Shown here in pieces: positions 49,301 to 61,894 of a stretch of DNA of 64,000 nucleotides; positions within the stretch are counted from its first letter, which is position 1, and every line of letters begins with the position of its first letter. Source of the DNA: Edolisoma coerulescens (lineage: Eukaryota > Chordata > Aves > Passeriformes > Campephagidae); the NCBI GenBank assembly GCA_013397115.1, contig VWZW01001228.1, positions 310,001 through 374,000 of the forward strand, given 5' to 3'. Made by a program: the position numbers and the translations under genes. The notes under the pieces were generated by a model. That model was not told the origin of the DNA, did no database searches, and worked only from the letters and a program-made list of their open reading frames with translations.

Positions 49301-51560
49301 TGAAGGGAAGGCAGCAGGACTACAAATCGGGAATTGGGGCTCTGCTTCCTGCTCTGAATAATTACAAGCTGTATCGCATCCTGTGGTGCCTACTGAGGCA
49401 ATCCGTGCTTTTGTATCAGTGGTAATGTGTCAGGAACACCTGGGGCCATGGGGTTAGGAATAGCAACAAGCTGTTGGGGTTATTGGGAGGGATTGCAGCA
49501 AAGCAACAGACTGCAGCAATATAAACTTAGTTGGCAATCAGGCTTTGTGGTACTTTTTTGGTTGTGGACTCTGCTCTTTGAGTCAGCCACTTGGCTCTGG
49601 CCTCTGTCAACCCTGGCACCAGGGTTGGGGTTCTCTCACCCCCTGCCCTGTTGCTGCCAGGGAGCCAGCCTGGCTGTGTCCTGCCACGCACAGCCTGGGG
49701 ACAGCCACCTCAGGACTGTGCTGGTTTCTCCAGAATATCCAGGGGATAGAGGCTTTCGCATAGTGAGGGTGCTCTGGTGCCGTCATTTCTGGGATAGCTG
49801 CCCTGAAGACAGTCAGTATCTAATGTCCAGCACTTGGCCTGAAACCTTTTCTAATGGGAAGCAGCTTGAGGTCAACATAAAAGATACTTTGTTTAAATTT
49901 GTTTTATTAAACAAACCACAAGATTGAAATGCAGACAATACAGTTGCAAGGTTGAGAAAAACAGGTGAACAGGGAGGAAAGGAAAATTAGAACTGTGCTC
50001 TCTTGGGCGCCTTCTGCTTAGCCAAACAGCTGACTATACCTCCCTGCATTGGAGATCTTTGTATCCCTCTGACCCTTCTCCCCAAGAACCAGCCAGCTGT
50101 GTGCTGCTCTGGTACCTGGCTAAGCCTTATGTCCTAAAGGCCTGATGGCAAATCACTAGACTTTTCCATATCAAATCTTTTAAACCTATAAGAGGTGTAA
50201 CAGCGATCAATGTGCCTTGCCTGCTTTGAGGTTTCACTCAAGACCAGCAATGACTTTAATCAGTCACCCGAGGTGATGGTCCATTTAAAGGTAACTTGTG
50301 CAGCTTGGTCACAGGGGAGTAGCGTAGCAAAGGGATTACCACAATCTCACTCGAGTGCCTGGTGTCTGAGGGATGATGTGTTGATGAAAGCACTGCTTGT
50401 CCTGTGCTGGATCTGAGACTTCTGCTAAGCTTCATCTGTAATAATGTTTTAGCAGAAGTGACTTTCCAGCACCGGTGCAGTAAATAACTCTGCCATGGTA
50501 AATTTACTGAACTGTTTATTGACGGTTGCTGGCTGCTGAGAGACCTTTCTGCCCTGTCTGCTACTTTCAGGGAAGTGAAACTACTGTTCCAGAAACTGGT
50601 GGTTTATTGGTGCTCATCTTCAGATGCTTAAAATCTTCAGTCTTTGATATGATTATATTTATGTAGGCACTGCAAGTCTTGGAGGTAAAATGAGGAACTT
50701 CAGAAAGACTGTTAACTGCATGAATAAATTCTGAATTTAAAATTAGTAACGCTTCTGTCTTGTCAATATATAGACATATAAAAGTTGGCTTTGTACCTCC
50801 CCTCCCCTTCTGTGTCCGTTTTTGTCTTTTAAGAAAGTTTCCTTTCTTTTTCTTTTCAGCGTCATCAAGGAGACTGGCTTTTGCTTTTCCCTCTGTGTAA
50901 AAGCTGTCTATTGATCAGCTGATAAGGAAAAAAGGTGTTTAGATTGTGACCTGAGGCTGCTTTCTACATGACCAGGTCCTTCTGCACAGTTCCCCAAATG
51001 GCTTTAAGTGCAAAGTTCCTTTGGTCTACACCACATTTTTTGTTATTTTGTTTCATTCTTTTTTAATAAAAGATGACATATTGCTCTTTTGGAGTGTCAT
51101 AGGTGACATATGAAGTGAACCTAAAATGAGTATATCTTTCTTTAGATGCCTTTAGTTGCTGGGATCTCCTTTGGTGGCTAGACACACCACTTGAGAGATA
51201 CCACACAGAGCCTTGTGTTACATGAGGGCTGGTTAGGAGTATCCCAATGCATGTGAAGCTGGGCAGGGAGCAGACCCCAAATGTATTCATGGGCTGACTG
51301 AAAATACAGCTGGGTAATGGCTGGGATTCTTCTTGCGTGTCTTCTTTCAGTGTACTAATGGTGCATTTCTTTTTTTGTGCGGCAAGCCAGTTCTGGTTGA
51401 TATCACCTTTTTTTTGGGAAGCGGGAGAGGGAAATTTAGACGCCGTCTCTCCTCACTCCAGCAAGCAAAAAATTGAATACATTTTTCATGCCTGAAGGCT
51501 AATGTTCTACCTCTTATGCTGTGTTAGAGCAGCCCCTTGCTATTCCCTTAGAAAGAAGTT

Positions 51561-51887
51561 TGTCATGGTTTAGCCCCAGCCAACAACTCAGCCCCACGCA
51601 GCTGCTCGCTCACTTTCCCCTGGTGGGATGGGGGAGAAAATTGGAAGAGTAGAAATGAGAAAATGTGGGTTGAGATAGACAGTTTAATGGGTAAACTAAA
51701 AACAGCCTGGGCAAGCAAAGCCAAAAAAAAGGGAATTCATTCACTGCTTCCTGTGGGCAGGCAGGTGTTCAGCCATCCCCAGGACAGCAGGGCTCCAGCA
51801 TGCGTAACGATGACTTGGGAAGACAAATCCAAGCCATAGCTCACTACTGTGAAGGAAATTAACTCTACCCCAGCCAAAAGCAGTGCA
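51561..51887. mobile_element. solo LTR of an avian endogenous retrovirus, shortened
   Basis: The element begins TGTCATGGTTTAGCCCCAGC and ends CCAGCCAAAAGCAGTGCA, so it has TG...CA ends. Flanking pentamers AAGTT (51556-51560) and AAGCT (51888-51892) differ by one base and look like an aged target-site duplication. I recognise the ends and the GTGGGATGGGGGAGAAAATT segment from solo LTRs common in songbird genomes. From memory those are longer, so a central piece appears deleted after about 51830. No retroviral coding sequence is present. Orientation is not settled. Confidence 0.8.
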
Positions 51888-53777
51888 AAGCTGTAGCTGC
51901 ATTTTGAGAGGATGCTTGTAAAACACTTGAAGCTTTTTTGCTTGCTGGATCAGGCCATGCAGGGACCGGAAACCAGGGAAAGTGGTGCCTCAGCTGTAGC
52001 TGGCATGGGCAGGAGCCTTGTTTCTGGTGGCTGAGGGAGGAAATGTGATGGGAAGGAGCATTCTGCAGAGCTGAGGTGCCCAGGCCAAAGGAGGAGTTAC
52101 TTAACAAATCCATAAATACCCAATCAGTCAGCAGCCAACCCTGCAAGCACCAAAAGCCAGGCTTTTCGTAAATATAGAAGGAAAATCCTATGGTGCTGTA
52201 TCCAGTTTTGGATATGGGTTTAAAGATTTTTCTAAGACCAGAAAGCTCAGCAGTGTTACTTTTCCATTAAATCCATTTTATAAAAACCTGAATAATACCG
52301 GCCATGCTGACAATAAGTTTGTGCAAGCAGTTCACATGCAGCTTTTGCCTCTGTGCATGTGCTGCCTCTGGGAAGATGCTGGATTCTGTAGTTCGTGTCA
52401 AGAGATCTATGTGTAGTTCTGCAAACAGAGGTGATGCTCCAGATCAAATCAGTAGATCACTCCTGAGGAGGAAACCTGCCTAACAGGATACCCCTCTGCA
52501 TTTTAGAAACAAGGGGAGTGTGGGAATAGGGAGATTATGAAGGCTGGAGGCTTTTTTCCTAAGGCTGGAGGAAAAAGATGGGGAAAAATATGCTCCAAGA
52601 AAGTATGCACTGACTGTCTCTGGCTCTGGAAACAATCTGGGGGCATTCTGCTTGTAATCTTCCCCACAAAATACTTTCTTTTTAAAGCTCCAGCTCTTCC
52701 TTGGGTTGGGGGTTTGCTTAACACAAAGCGTACACTTCCCCTGTGTCTTCCTTGAGCCCAAGTGATGGGGCCTGACCAAGTTCCATCTCACACCTTCAGA
52801 GCCAGGTTGGCATCACTGGCTCTTAGGATTTGCTCTGTCCTTCTGTCTCATGCTGGGCTAATTTAGCCTCATCTTGGTAAACAAGAAAAGGGTCCTTATT
52901 CAACAGATTTGAGCTGGAGTGACTGCAGCTGTCGTCTGGTCTGTGTGCAAACCAATTTTGTTCATTCCCTCGCCTGGCAGGAAGCCTGAACCAGAATTGT
53001 GTCGGGACTAATCAGCATTAAACCAATGTCAGAGGGGCTGCAGCAGGCTGCTCTGTGGCAAGGCAAGAGCCACAGGGCTGTTTGGGAGGGATTAGCCTAA
53101 GTCCTATTTGGGGTGCAGCTGTGGTAGGAAAGGCACTGAAACTGTGCAGAGTATTTTTCTTGGGCCTTGTTGTGAAAGCAGCCAACTGCCAAAAAAAAGT
53201 GGCTTCACAGTGAGAAATCAGCATGATTGACTGTATGTGACCATAGATAAAAAAGCCAGGAGAAGGTGCGGTGTCCACAGAGCTGTAATATCCAGGAGGT
53301 ACAAATGGTGCCTTTGAGCGTGCTGGGCTCTCCTCTCCTGGGGAGGCAAGGCGGCAGACAATGAAATGAGTTCAGTGTGTGGTCTCCAGCCAAAAGATGA
53401 TGTTAGTGATGCTGCTGCTATTGTTATGTTACACCATAGTAGATGTGTTAGTACTAAACAACATGAAGACTAGGAGGTGGAAATATTTTGAAGAGAAGAC
53501 CAGAGACTTGACAAGGGCTGATTCATAGCTCAAGTGCCTCACAGGCTCTGTTTTCCTGCCTGGCATTTACCTTGCAGGTTCACAAGTGCCTCCTGGTTTG
53601 CGCTGCAAGCATTAAATCAGAGAGAACCTGCCTTCCACTGTTTGCTCCAAAGATGCTGAAATATTGATGTCTTACTTTGCTCTCCCCTCCTTACAGCTAT
53701 TGAATTGTCTTTGCAGTTTTTCGTCTCAAAAATTATTTTTGTCTTGCTCCTGAGCACCATGATTTGCCTTTGAAGTC

Positions 53778-53860
53778 AGCCCTGCTTTGAACAGGGGCAT
53801 GGATCAGATAACCTCCAGAGGTCCTTTCTGATCGGGTTGTTCTGATCCACTCAATCCTGA
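53778..53860 (+). mobile_element. CR1 LINE 3'-end fragment, diverged
   Basis: CCTGCTTTGAACAGGGGCAT, then GGATCAGATAACCTCCAGAG and GTCCTTTCTGATCGGGTTGT, then TTCTGATCC follow the CR1 3' end in plus orientation. Confidence 0.85.
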
Positions 53861-55602
53861 TCCCCCTGCTTTTACAGGTACATATTTTGGATGATTCTAC
53901 ACCCGAAATTCTTCAGCTTCCTCTGTGACTCTGTCAGGTGTCTGTCTGCGTATGTGCTCAGCATTAGTCATCCCTTCTCTGACTGCAGCTATGAGAGTTC
54001 ATTGGAAACAACCTGGAATGGGCTCATGTGCTATCCACAGCAGGCACAGCCATGCTCTGAATGCCTTCTAGGCCTCCTAAACCTCTGCTAAATATGAGTC
54101 TGCCTAAATTTACATGTCAAAACTGTTTTCTTGTACAAAGCTAAGCCCAAATGAACTTTTGAACCATGTCCCTGCCACATGCTAAGCGTGTTTTTGTTGT
54201 TTCAGAAGCTCATTTAGGGGGAGCAAGCAGACCTTCTGGTCTGAGGTGCCCCAATTAATTATAAGCTACGCAACATAAGAAATCCTCCTTCTTAGGGAAA
54301 AATCTGTAGCAGCAAACCTGTCTGAGATGAGTGAACTGAGACACAGGAACAGAGCAGCTCTCTAAATGCTTTAATCACTAGAAAACTCCTTCAGGTCTCA
54401 GTGAAGAAAAAGGGACCAAAGGCCCAGCCTTGCCTTGTGCTTACTGATAAATTATATGGTCTCCTCAGGCAGTGTCTGCTGGCCTGGAACATTTAGTGGG
54501 TGTGAGATTATTCATTAGGCAGAAGACTATTAGCTACCAGCAGTGCCTTCTGAAACACCATTTTCCTAGAGAGAGGTGGAATGGTTTGGAGCATACTCTT
54601 AAGCAGGAGTAAAAGGTTAAAAAAACTCCAACTAAACAAAAAGACCACTAATTTTCTGAAAACCTGCCATCCAGCTGGGTACTTACAGACCTATATGGGC
54701 TTTGAAAGGTGCCTACAATGCACATCCTCAAATAGTCACTGAAATAGTTGGAAAATATGTATGAACCTCTCCAACTCTGGTTGTGATTTTTTAATTTTTT
54801 TTTTTTTTGCCAGTCTTGGCTAGGAACATCCTGGCTTGCATGAGAGCTGTGCCCATGCTGCAGGTGGGCAGCGCAGATGGGGAGGGCTGGGCTGTTCAAA
54901 TGAGGTAGGGCCAATAGCAGAAACTAGATTTGCCGTAACCCAAAGCCCCTTTTATCTTCTGTCCTTCAAGACTGGTATTTTTTCCTAAACAAGTTACCAC
55001 TTTGAGTTTCAGAGTCTCTCTTAGTCTCTGGATATTCAAAAATTGCTTTCCCCAATGCAGTTGTTACGCTTGGGTTCTGGGGGGACCTATTTTTCACGCT
55101 TAATTATAGGCAGTGTGCTCTGCTGATGGCCAGTGGCTTCAGGCTGTTATCCTGAAATTGCCACCTCTTGCCATTTCTAATTCAAGAGGTGGTTTTTTTT
55201 TAATTCAAGGCATTTGACAAGTTTGGGCCCCCTCCCTGTGGGAACGCAGATGGCAGCTAAAGGGATGCTGGAACGATTTCACTCCTACCTTAGTGATGAC
55301 AAACTGGGTTTCAGGAGAGAGTGGCAAGATTCTGCAAATCTGTTTGAACAGATCCTGTAGCCCTGACAAACGTGGAGGGGATTTGATGCTCCCTGTGATG
55401 GCCAGTGCTGGGGTCTGAGGTCCTACTTGCTTACCTACACTCTCCTGGTTGATCATTATGTCCAGGGCTCCCCGCCTGTCCAGATCTCAGTTTCTTGCCT
55501 TCTGCTTCTTCTCCCTCAGGGCATCCCGTGAGAAATGCAGAGCTGTTCTGCTTGTTAGGGAATTAATTATTTGTCATCAAGTGGAAGGGCTCTTCAGGAA
55601 AA

Positions 55603-55803
55603 TTCATAGAATAATAGAATGGTTTGGAAGAGACCTTAAAGATAATCTAATTCCAATCCCCCTGCTATGGGCAAGAACACCTTTCACTAGAACAGGTTGC
55701 TCAGAGCTCCATCCAACCTGGCCTTGAATACTTCCAGGGATGGGGCACCCACAGCTTCCCTGGGCAACCCGTTCCAGTGCCTCACTGCCCTCACAGTAAA
55801 TTT
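55603..55803 (-). mobile_element. CR1 LINE 3'-end fragment, about 200 bp
   Basis: The plus strand shows the reverse complement of the CR1 3' end: TTCATAGAATAATAGAATGG, then AGAGACCTTAAAGATAATCT, then the CACCTTTCACTAGAACAGGT, CAACCTGGCCTTGAATACTT and GGGCAACCCGTTCCAGTGCC blocks, ending after CCTCACAGTAAA. It is the best-preserved repeat in the window. Confidence 0.95.
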
Positions 55804-58800
55804 GAGCTGGTGCAGCTCCTTTCTCCATCTTGAAGACCACGTGTGGTTTCAAGTTTTGTGTATGTCCAGCTTGCATAGACCACAGATTTGAAGAAAGGGA
55901 TAGGTTGGACTTGAAATGTGTGGAGGTGCAGCAATTTCTATGTTCATCATCTGACTTTGGAGTTTTGTTTTCTGTTGAGGATCTTTGCAAAGCTTTTTAT
56001 TACTTTTTGTTTGGAATACACTGTACTGTAGTTTCCTTACTGAACTGCAGTCTTTCTTAAAAGAGCACAATTTCCAAAGTACCAAGTAAAAGAAGGGTTA
56101 GGGAAAGGGAAAAACTGACCTTGGGTCAGAACAGAAGTCAGTGCTTTTGCTTCTACAGGTTAACACAAGGTTGCAATTAAATGCCTTTTCAAAGCAGAAA
56201 ATAAAGATTTATGAAACATCAGTTATTTTAGATAATATTGATTGCGTGGCTTCTTTGTCATGCCCTGACAGTTCAGGGAGATGCAGCAATGTTGTTGTTT
56301 GTCTAACAAAGTGCAAACCTCTGTCGGAGAGTCCACCTGGATGACTATTGCAGGGTCATGTGAGTCTGTGTGTTATCATTTGGGTAGGGCAATTGCACTT
56401 TGATCTGACCTGGAGAAGGAGCTGTACCTGTGTGGGGCTCAGGTTTTGCTGCCATTAACTCACCTGCTCAGGATCTACCCCGACAGGTGCATTAAAATCC
56501 ATCAACTCTTCAGGCATGGAGAAAGCAGTGGAGAGGTGGGAAGGTGATGAGAGTTAGTGCCTTTAGTGCAGGATTGCTACATCTTCCACCTTCATTGTAA
56601 AATCAAAGTCTTCCTGACCTGAATGAGATGGGGCTCAGTGCTTAACCTGCAGTCTAAAGCAGCTTTTTTGGGAAGCACCAGTGTAAGAAAGGAAGCTGGA
56701 AAGGTGAGGAAGATCCCTGGATAAACACACCAAATAGCTTAGAGCTCTGGGATGGGTGGCAGAAGAATGTTTCTTTAGGGAGGCAATAATTTGGGAAGGG
56801 GTTAACCAGAAGCACCACCAGAGCCGACAGTTCCTCAGGCTGTTTATAAATGGATAGTCTGATGCTACAAAATACAGATTCAGGTTGAAGTTTCATATTT
56901 CTGCATTAAAATAAGTCACATTCAGGCTGTCATATCAGTATAAACAGAGAATAAACCTTGCTGAATTCAAAGCCTGGGGTGAAGTCCTACTTTAGCAAGC
57001 AGCCTTTTACAGAGGCAAAAGAAGTGTGTTTTGGAAGCTCAGTTGTTTTGGCTCATAAATAAGTTTAGCTAGAAGTTTGAATGTTTTGGAATTCTTTCAT
57101 GACCCTTGAATTTGCAGCTGTAGGATGTATGTGAGTGCTCAGATTCCTTTAATCTCATATGTACATTCTGGTTTTGATTTCAAAGGGGAATTCTGTTCCC
57201 CACATGCACCGCCTGTTCTTGCGATAGCTTGGAGACCAGCCCCGTTGGACTGATTGCCTGTATACATGTGAAGCCCATGAAATATTCATTACAGTTTGTG
57301 GTAGTCTAATATTAGTGAATCATCTTACAGGCCTTAACAAGAAAGTATTTTTTCATCCTGATAGTAAAACTACAGACTTTCTTTTAGCAAATATCCAGTA
57401 ATACTTGTGCTCAGGTATCCTCTGCTTAGCTTATTGCTAACAGCTGTGTGACTGCTGAGATCTGCATCATTTGTTGTCACAAATATTTTTTAGTTTGGAT
57501 CTTTCCTCTTGTGTGTGCTTCCCATTTAAATGTTAAAAAAAAAAAAGAAATTGCTTCCTTAATGTAAATATTTAGTACAATGCACACAGACCTGTTAACC
57601 TTTGCATTGAGGAGGCATCCATCAGGGATGCTCCTGGTGTATTTGCAGGCTGCAGAATAAATCACCAAACCTGTCAAACCCTGAAGAGGTATGCAAATGC
57701 CTGCGTCTCTTTAATCTGACATGTGTGTATCCTGCCTGGTTTGAGATGGGAATTTTAATCCCACAGGAGCAATGCGGGAACTCCTGATGCTACCGCGTTG
57801 CTGTGTGGAATTAGGAGCCATCTGGTGTCCAGGTTTGAGGACTGTCTCTATTGTTGCTGGGGCCATTTTGTGGAAGAGCCCCAGGTGCAGGGGGCAGCTT
57901 TTATCCTGGAGCAGAGTGTTCCTGCCAGGCCCCTCTCTTTGGGAGAGAGGGAGCATGCACAAGTGTGAGGCTGTGAATACACTGCACGTGTGCTCTCCCT
58001 TTCACAGAAAAATGATCTTGAGTCCGTGGGCTTATGTTTTATAGGGAATGTTGTGTGGGGACTATTGAAACCCATCCTTAAGCACCCAAAATTACTCTCT
58101 TCTGCCTTGATTTGAAGGAATAACAACTTTTTCAATGAAAAATGAGAATAATCTTGGTTTTTTGCTACAGGATGCTCAGATTTAGCTGTGCCACATTGTC
58201 GCACCAAGACAGCACAGTTTTCAGAGTTATGTCGCTACACCCATACATTTTGTTAATTCTCTCTCCTTTTGCATGTACTTCCTTGCGTTTATTAGACCTT
58301 CCAGACCTTTGTACACTCACAGAAACCATAGGTTCTAAATTGTGTACAGCTGTGGTCTGTGCCTAATCCAGCCTTGCTCTGCTCAGAATGAAATGCTTTG
58401 TTTCTAATGTGTAATGTTGTAACAGCCACCGAGGCTCCAAAACATCATGGTATGTTTTGCCTCATTAGGTGAAGCATTTTATTTAACTCCATAAAATTCC
58501 ACTTTATGCCAAAGGAAGGTGTAAAATACTATAACATATGTCATGTAGAAATAACAAGAGTTGTGTGCAATGGCCAGGAAGCCTCTGGTGTCTGTTTGAG
58601 GTGGCTCTAAAGGCCTTGGCTTTCGAGTAGATCTGTAGTTGGTGACAGCTCATGCTTATGTAAAAATTAGAGCGGCAATTACGTGCCTTCTACCTACGTA
58701 TTTTTAGCATGCCAATCAACCTGGGATCCAGGCACCAAAAGATTAGTGGATTAGTGGTAAAGAGAAAACATTTGCTTAAATGCCAAGTAATGTTAGGTTT

Positions 58801-59375
58801 ATTTAGATCTCAGTTCTCTGCTGCTTTCATCTCTTACTAGCGGGGCACTGAATAATAGGTAAGACATGCACTTTGGTTGAAAGTGGACCTCCATTTCTTA
58901 CTCTCCTTTCTGTGCATCTCTGCTTTTTCAGAGTCCCACTGGCTCTCTTCAACCCGGTTTCAGGCCAAGAATTGCTCCCTGTTCCCTTTTATGGCTCTCC
59001 TGGGTCTTTTTACCTTTAGGGTCTGAAAACATTCCTGAAACATATGCCATTCTTAAATGGATATCTCCTGATAGAGGGATTTTTGCTGGAGTGGCAGTGG
59101 AAATGTGAGGGGAGAAAGGGTGAGACGCTGGTTTTCATTGCTGTGCTTTGGCAAAGGGGAGGCTTGTAAGATAGAGAACCCTTTGCACTTTTCTATATTC
59201 TTTAAGAGATCTTGTTGATGGCAGTGGAAGCTGTATCCTGGGGTTTAAAGCTGGGTGTTGGGAGATCAAGCGACCCCAAAATACACCTGAGAGGAAATCT
59301 AGTGGAAGTCTTGAAATGGTATTTTTTGAGGCAGGAGGGTCAGGAGTGCACTTGCACAATTGCCTTTATTTCCAG

Positions 59376-59455
59376 ATGTCTGTGGGGATGAGTGGGACAA
59401 GGGAAGAAAGGATCTGAGGCACAGGGGCATTTGTGAGCTGTACCCAGAGAAAAAG
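59376..59455 (+). other. candidate cassette exon, 80 nt
   Basis: The acceptor ttgcctttatttccag and the donor AAAAAG|gtgaga flank 80 nt that stay open when joined to DENND5B exon 1 (DVCGDEWDKGRKDLRHRGIC and so on). The length is not a multiple of three, so adding it between exon 1 and a phase-1 exon 2 would shift the frame. It could be a poison exon, part of a non-coding RNA, or chance. Confidence 0.2.
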
Positions 59456-61826
59456 GTGAGAAAAGTAATTGTTAGTGAGATCCTTCTTTCCACAGATGCT
59501 TTGGCACCTAATACTCCCCAAGGCGTTAAGGGAAGCCAAAGGATTTAGTTTCTGGCAGCCGTTGCCGGGATCTGAACTAAATCTAGAGGCATGGTAGAAA
59601 TGATGCTGTGCTTTGAGTTTTCCACCTGGAATCTAGTTTGGATCCAGAAATGAATGTTTGTCCATGCCTTTGGATTTGAATCCTGAAACTTTACAGTGAC
59701 CTGGTGGTTGGGTCCTGGTGTCAGCTTTCTGTGTTTTCAGTAAACTTGGAAACTGGCCGCGAAATAGGCAGGAGTGATAAGCATAAATCTGGGGGTTTAT
59801 GCTTTGTCTGGAATAGAGCTCTGCTGCAACGAATAAAACCTAAAGCTGTATCTAACTAATCTAACTAATAATGATATACTTAAGGTTTACACAAGCATAA
59901 AGAATATTCTTCGTGTGGCTTACATGCACAATTACTGTGCACTGATGCACTTAATTATCCCTTCTGTAAACTCACTGGCATTCTTCAGATTGTAAATGAA
60001 GCTGGCATTGTCTAACACCTGTATGTCCTTGCAGAGATGTTCATGGAGTGGTTACAACAACCGATTTTTTATTCATGGTGATATTTTTTCTTTTTAACAA
60101 TGTTCTTACGCTTCTAGCTGACAAAACTCCATTGTTCCTTTTTTTCAGAGCTAATAATAACTGCATCATCCAGCATGTTACATAAATGCCTCAGTCCTTT
60201 GGTGACAGCTTTGCCCACTGTCAAAGCATTTGCAGCAATATGCTGATTGCCAATTACTGTGGTACAGCTGGGTTGAAGCAGCTGAGAGCAGTCTCCAAAT
60301 TGAAATGGTTTTCAGGTAGCTCTTAAGTGGAAGTATCAGCTTTAAAGGATGAAATGGTTGTGTGGGCAGCAGATCCTTGTCTCTCTGCAGCTCCATTCCT
60401 GCTTGCCACCCTTCTCCATCCAGAAGTTCTGGTAATTTCAAACCTTGCCTGAGGGTTCTTGTGACTTTTCAGTGTGCAGAAGGTTTTTTGTCTTTTCTCC
60501 TTCTAAAAGGATTCATTTGTTGAAAACTGGTGGAAGACTGGCTCTTGGAGACTGTCATAAGGACAATTCCTTATTGGCAGCAACTTAAACAGCGGTTTTG
60601 CAAAACTCTGTAAGCAAAGTTTGTGCTACACAAGAGAGTGCTTCTACTTTGTGCCAAGGAAAGAGCTTTGTTGACTGCAAGAAGCAAAACTCTTTTTTTG
60701 CCTGACCCTTTTCTCATCAAGACCACATATTAACTAAGTTTTCATAAAGCTTAGCAGCTGCAGCCTTTGACAGGCAACAGTCGCCTTCCTGTAACCCTGT
60801 GCTTGTAAAGGGTGTGCAGAAGAAGTAACTCACTACAGTGGGGAGCCACTTCTGGGCCCACCCTGTCTAAATTCTCCTTTTAGCCCACTAAGAAAACCAG
60901 CTGTCTAAGCCTGACAGGTGTGGGCCCGCCCTTCAAAGAACTGCAAAGAGGCTGTCCCTGATCAGGGTGTTTTAAGTATTCATCTTGAGTGCCAGTGTTG
61001 GGTTATGGACTGTGCTCTTGGAAGAAGAAGAATCTTCCTCAGAAACTGGGGATAGCTTCCTTCTGGTGCCAACAGCATGTGGACCGTGCTGAGTAAAACC
61101 CAGCCATGAGTCCCTGGCATCCTCTGTGTGGCTCAGCACATCAAGGGATGGCTCTTGGCAGTATCAGCAAGGAAGGGCTTCCTTTAAACTGGAGAAATCC
61201 GGTGTAACATTGCTGAGTCCGGGGAACTGAGGCCTCAAGCTTGTGTGAGGTGGGTAAAAAGAAAGCTAAAGCCCTGGGTTTAGCTGGGTATTCAAGCTGC
61301 AGTGTGGACATCTTCATGCTCTGTTGATGTCAAAGTTCTTTAGTGCTGAGAATGGTCCAGACCAAATTAAACATCTTTCTTTTCTTGAACTGATTTGCAA
61401 GCTGAGCTTCATTAGGGTGGCAGGAGGTGTTGTATCGGTGAATTCATTCGCACTCTGCTACTGTATAAACACAGCTTTGGTGCAAGTGCTTCTGGCTTCA
61501 AGTAACAAAACACCTGAAACTTGCCATCCTGATGCGTGGAGACTGATATTGGTGCATGATAGAATGCGCATTGCTGAGTGGTTTAAAAAAAAAGTCTATC
61601 TTAGTATAGCCCAGTTTAAAAGGTAACTGAGTGGACTGGAAATTTAAAAATAAAGCTGGCTGTTCCTGCCTTAATAAAGTCCCAAAGCAAAATTTACTGA
61701 AAAACTCTTCTTTCTTTCCTGTGTTCTTGCACACAAACCTAAACAGTAATAGTACAGGGATTTTTAGGATAACAGGTTCTACTTGTTTGTGGGTTTTAGT
61801 GGGTTTTTTTCTTTCCTTTTCTCCAG

Positions 61827-61894
61827 AAATACCAACTGTAACACAGCAGATCTTGGGACAAGACTCTTGTGCTACTTCTGTCATAATGGAGTAG
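61827..61894 (+). other. weak candidate terminal-exon segment
   Basis: A long pyrimidine tract (gtttttttctttccttttctccag) is followed by 22 in-frame codons in the DENND5B phase, then TAG at 61892-61894. The acceptor is strong, but the open stretch is short and no AATAAA follows closely. Confidence 0.12.

Noticed and set aside
49427..49927. 166-codon plus-strand frame
   Set aside because: It starts at GTG, shows Trp/Cys/Leu-rich chance composition, and has no recognised domain.
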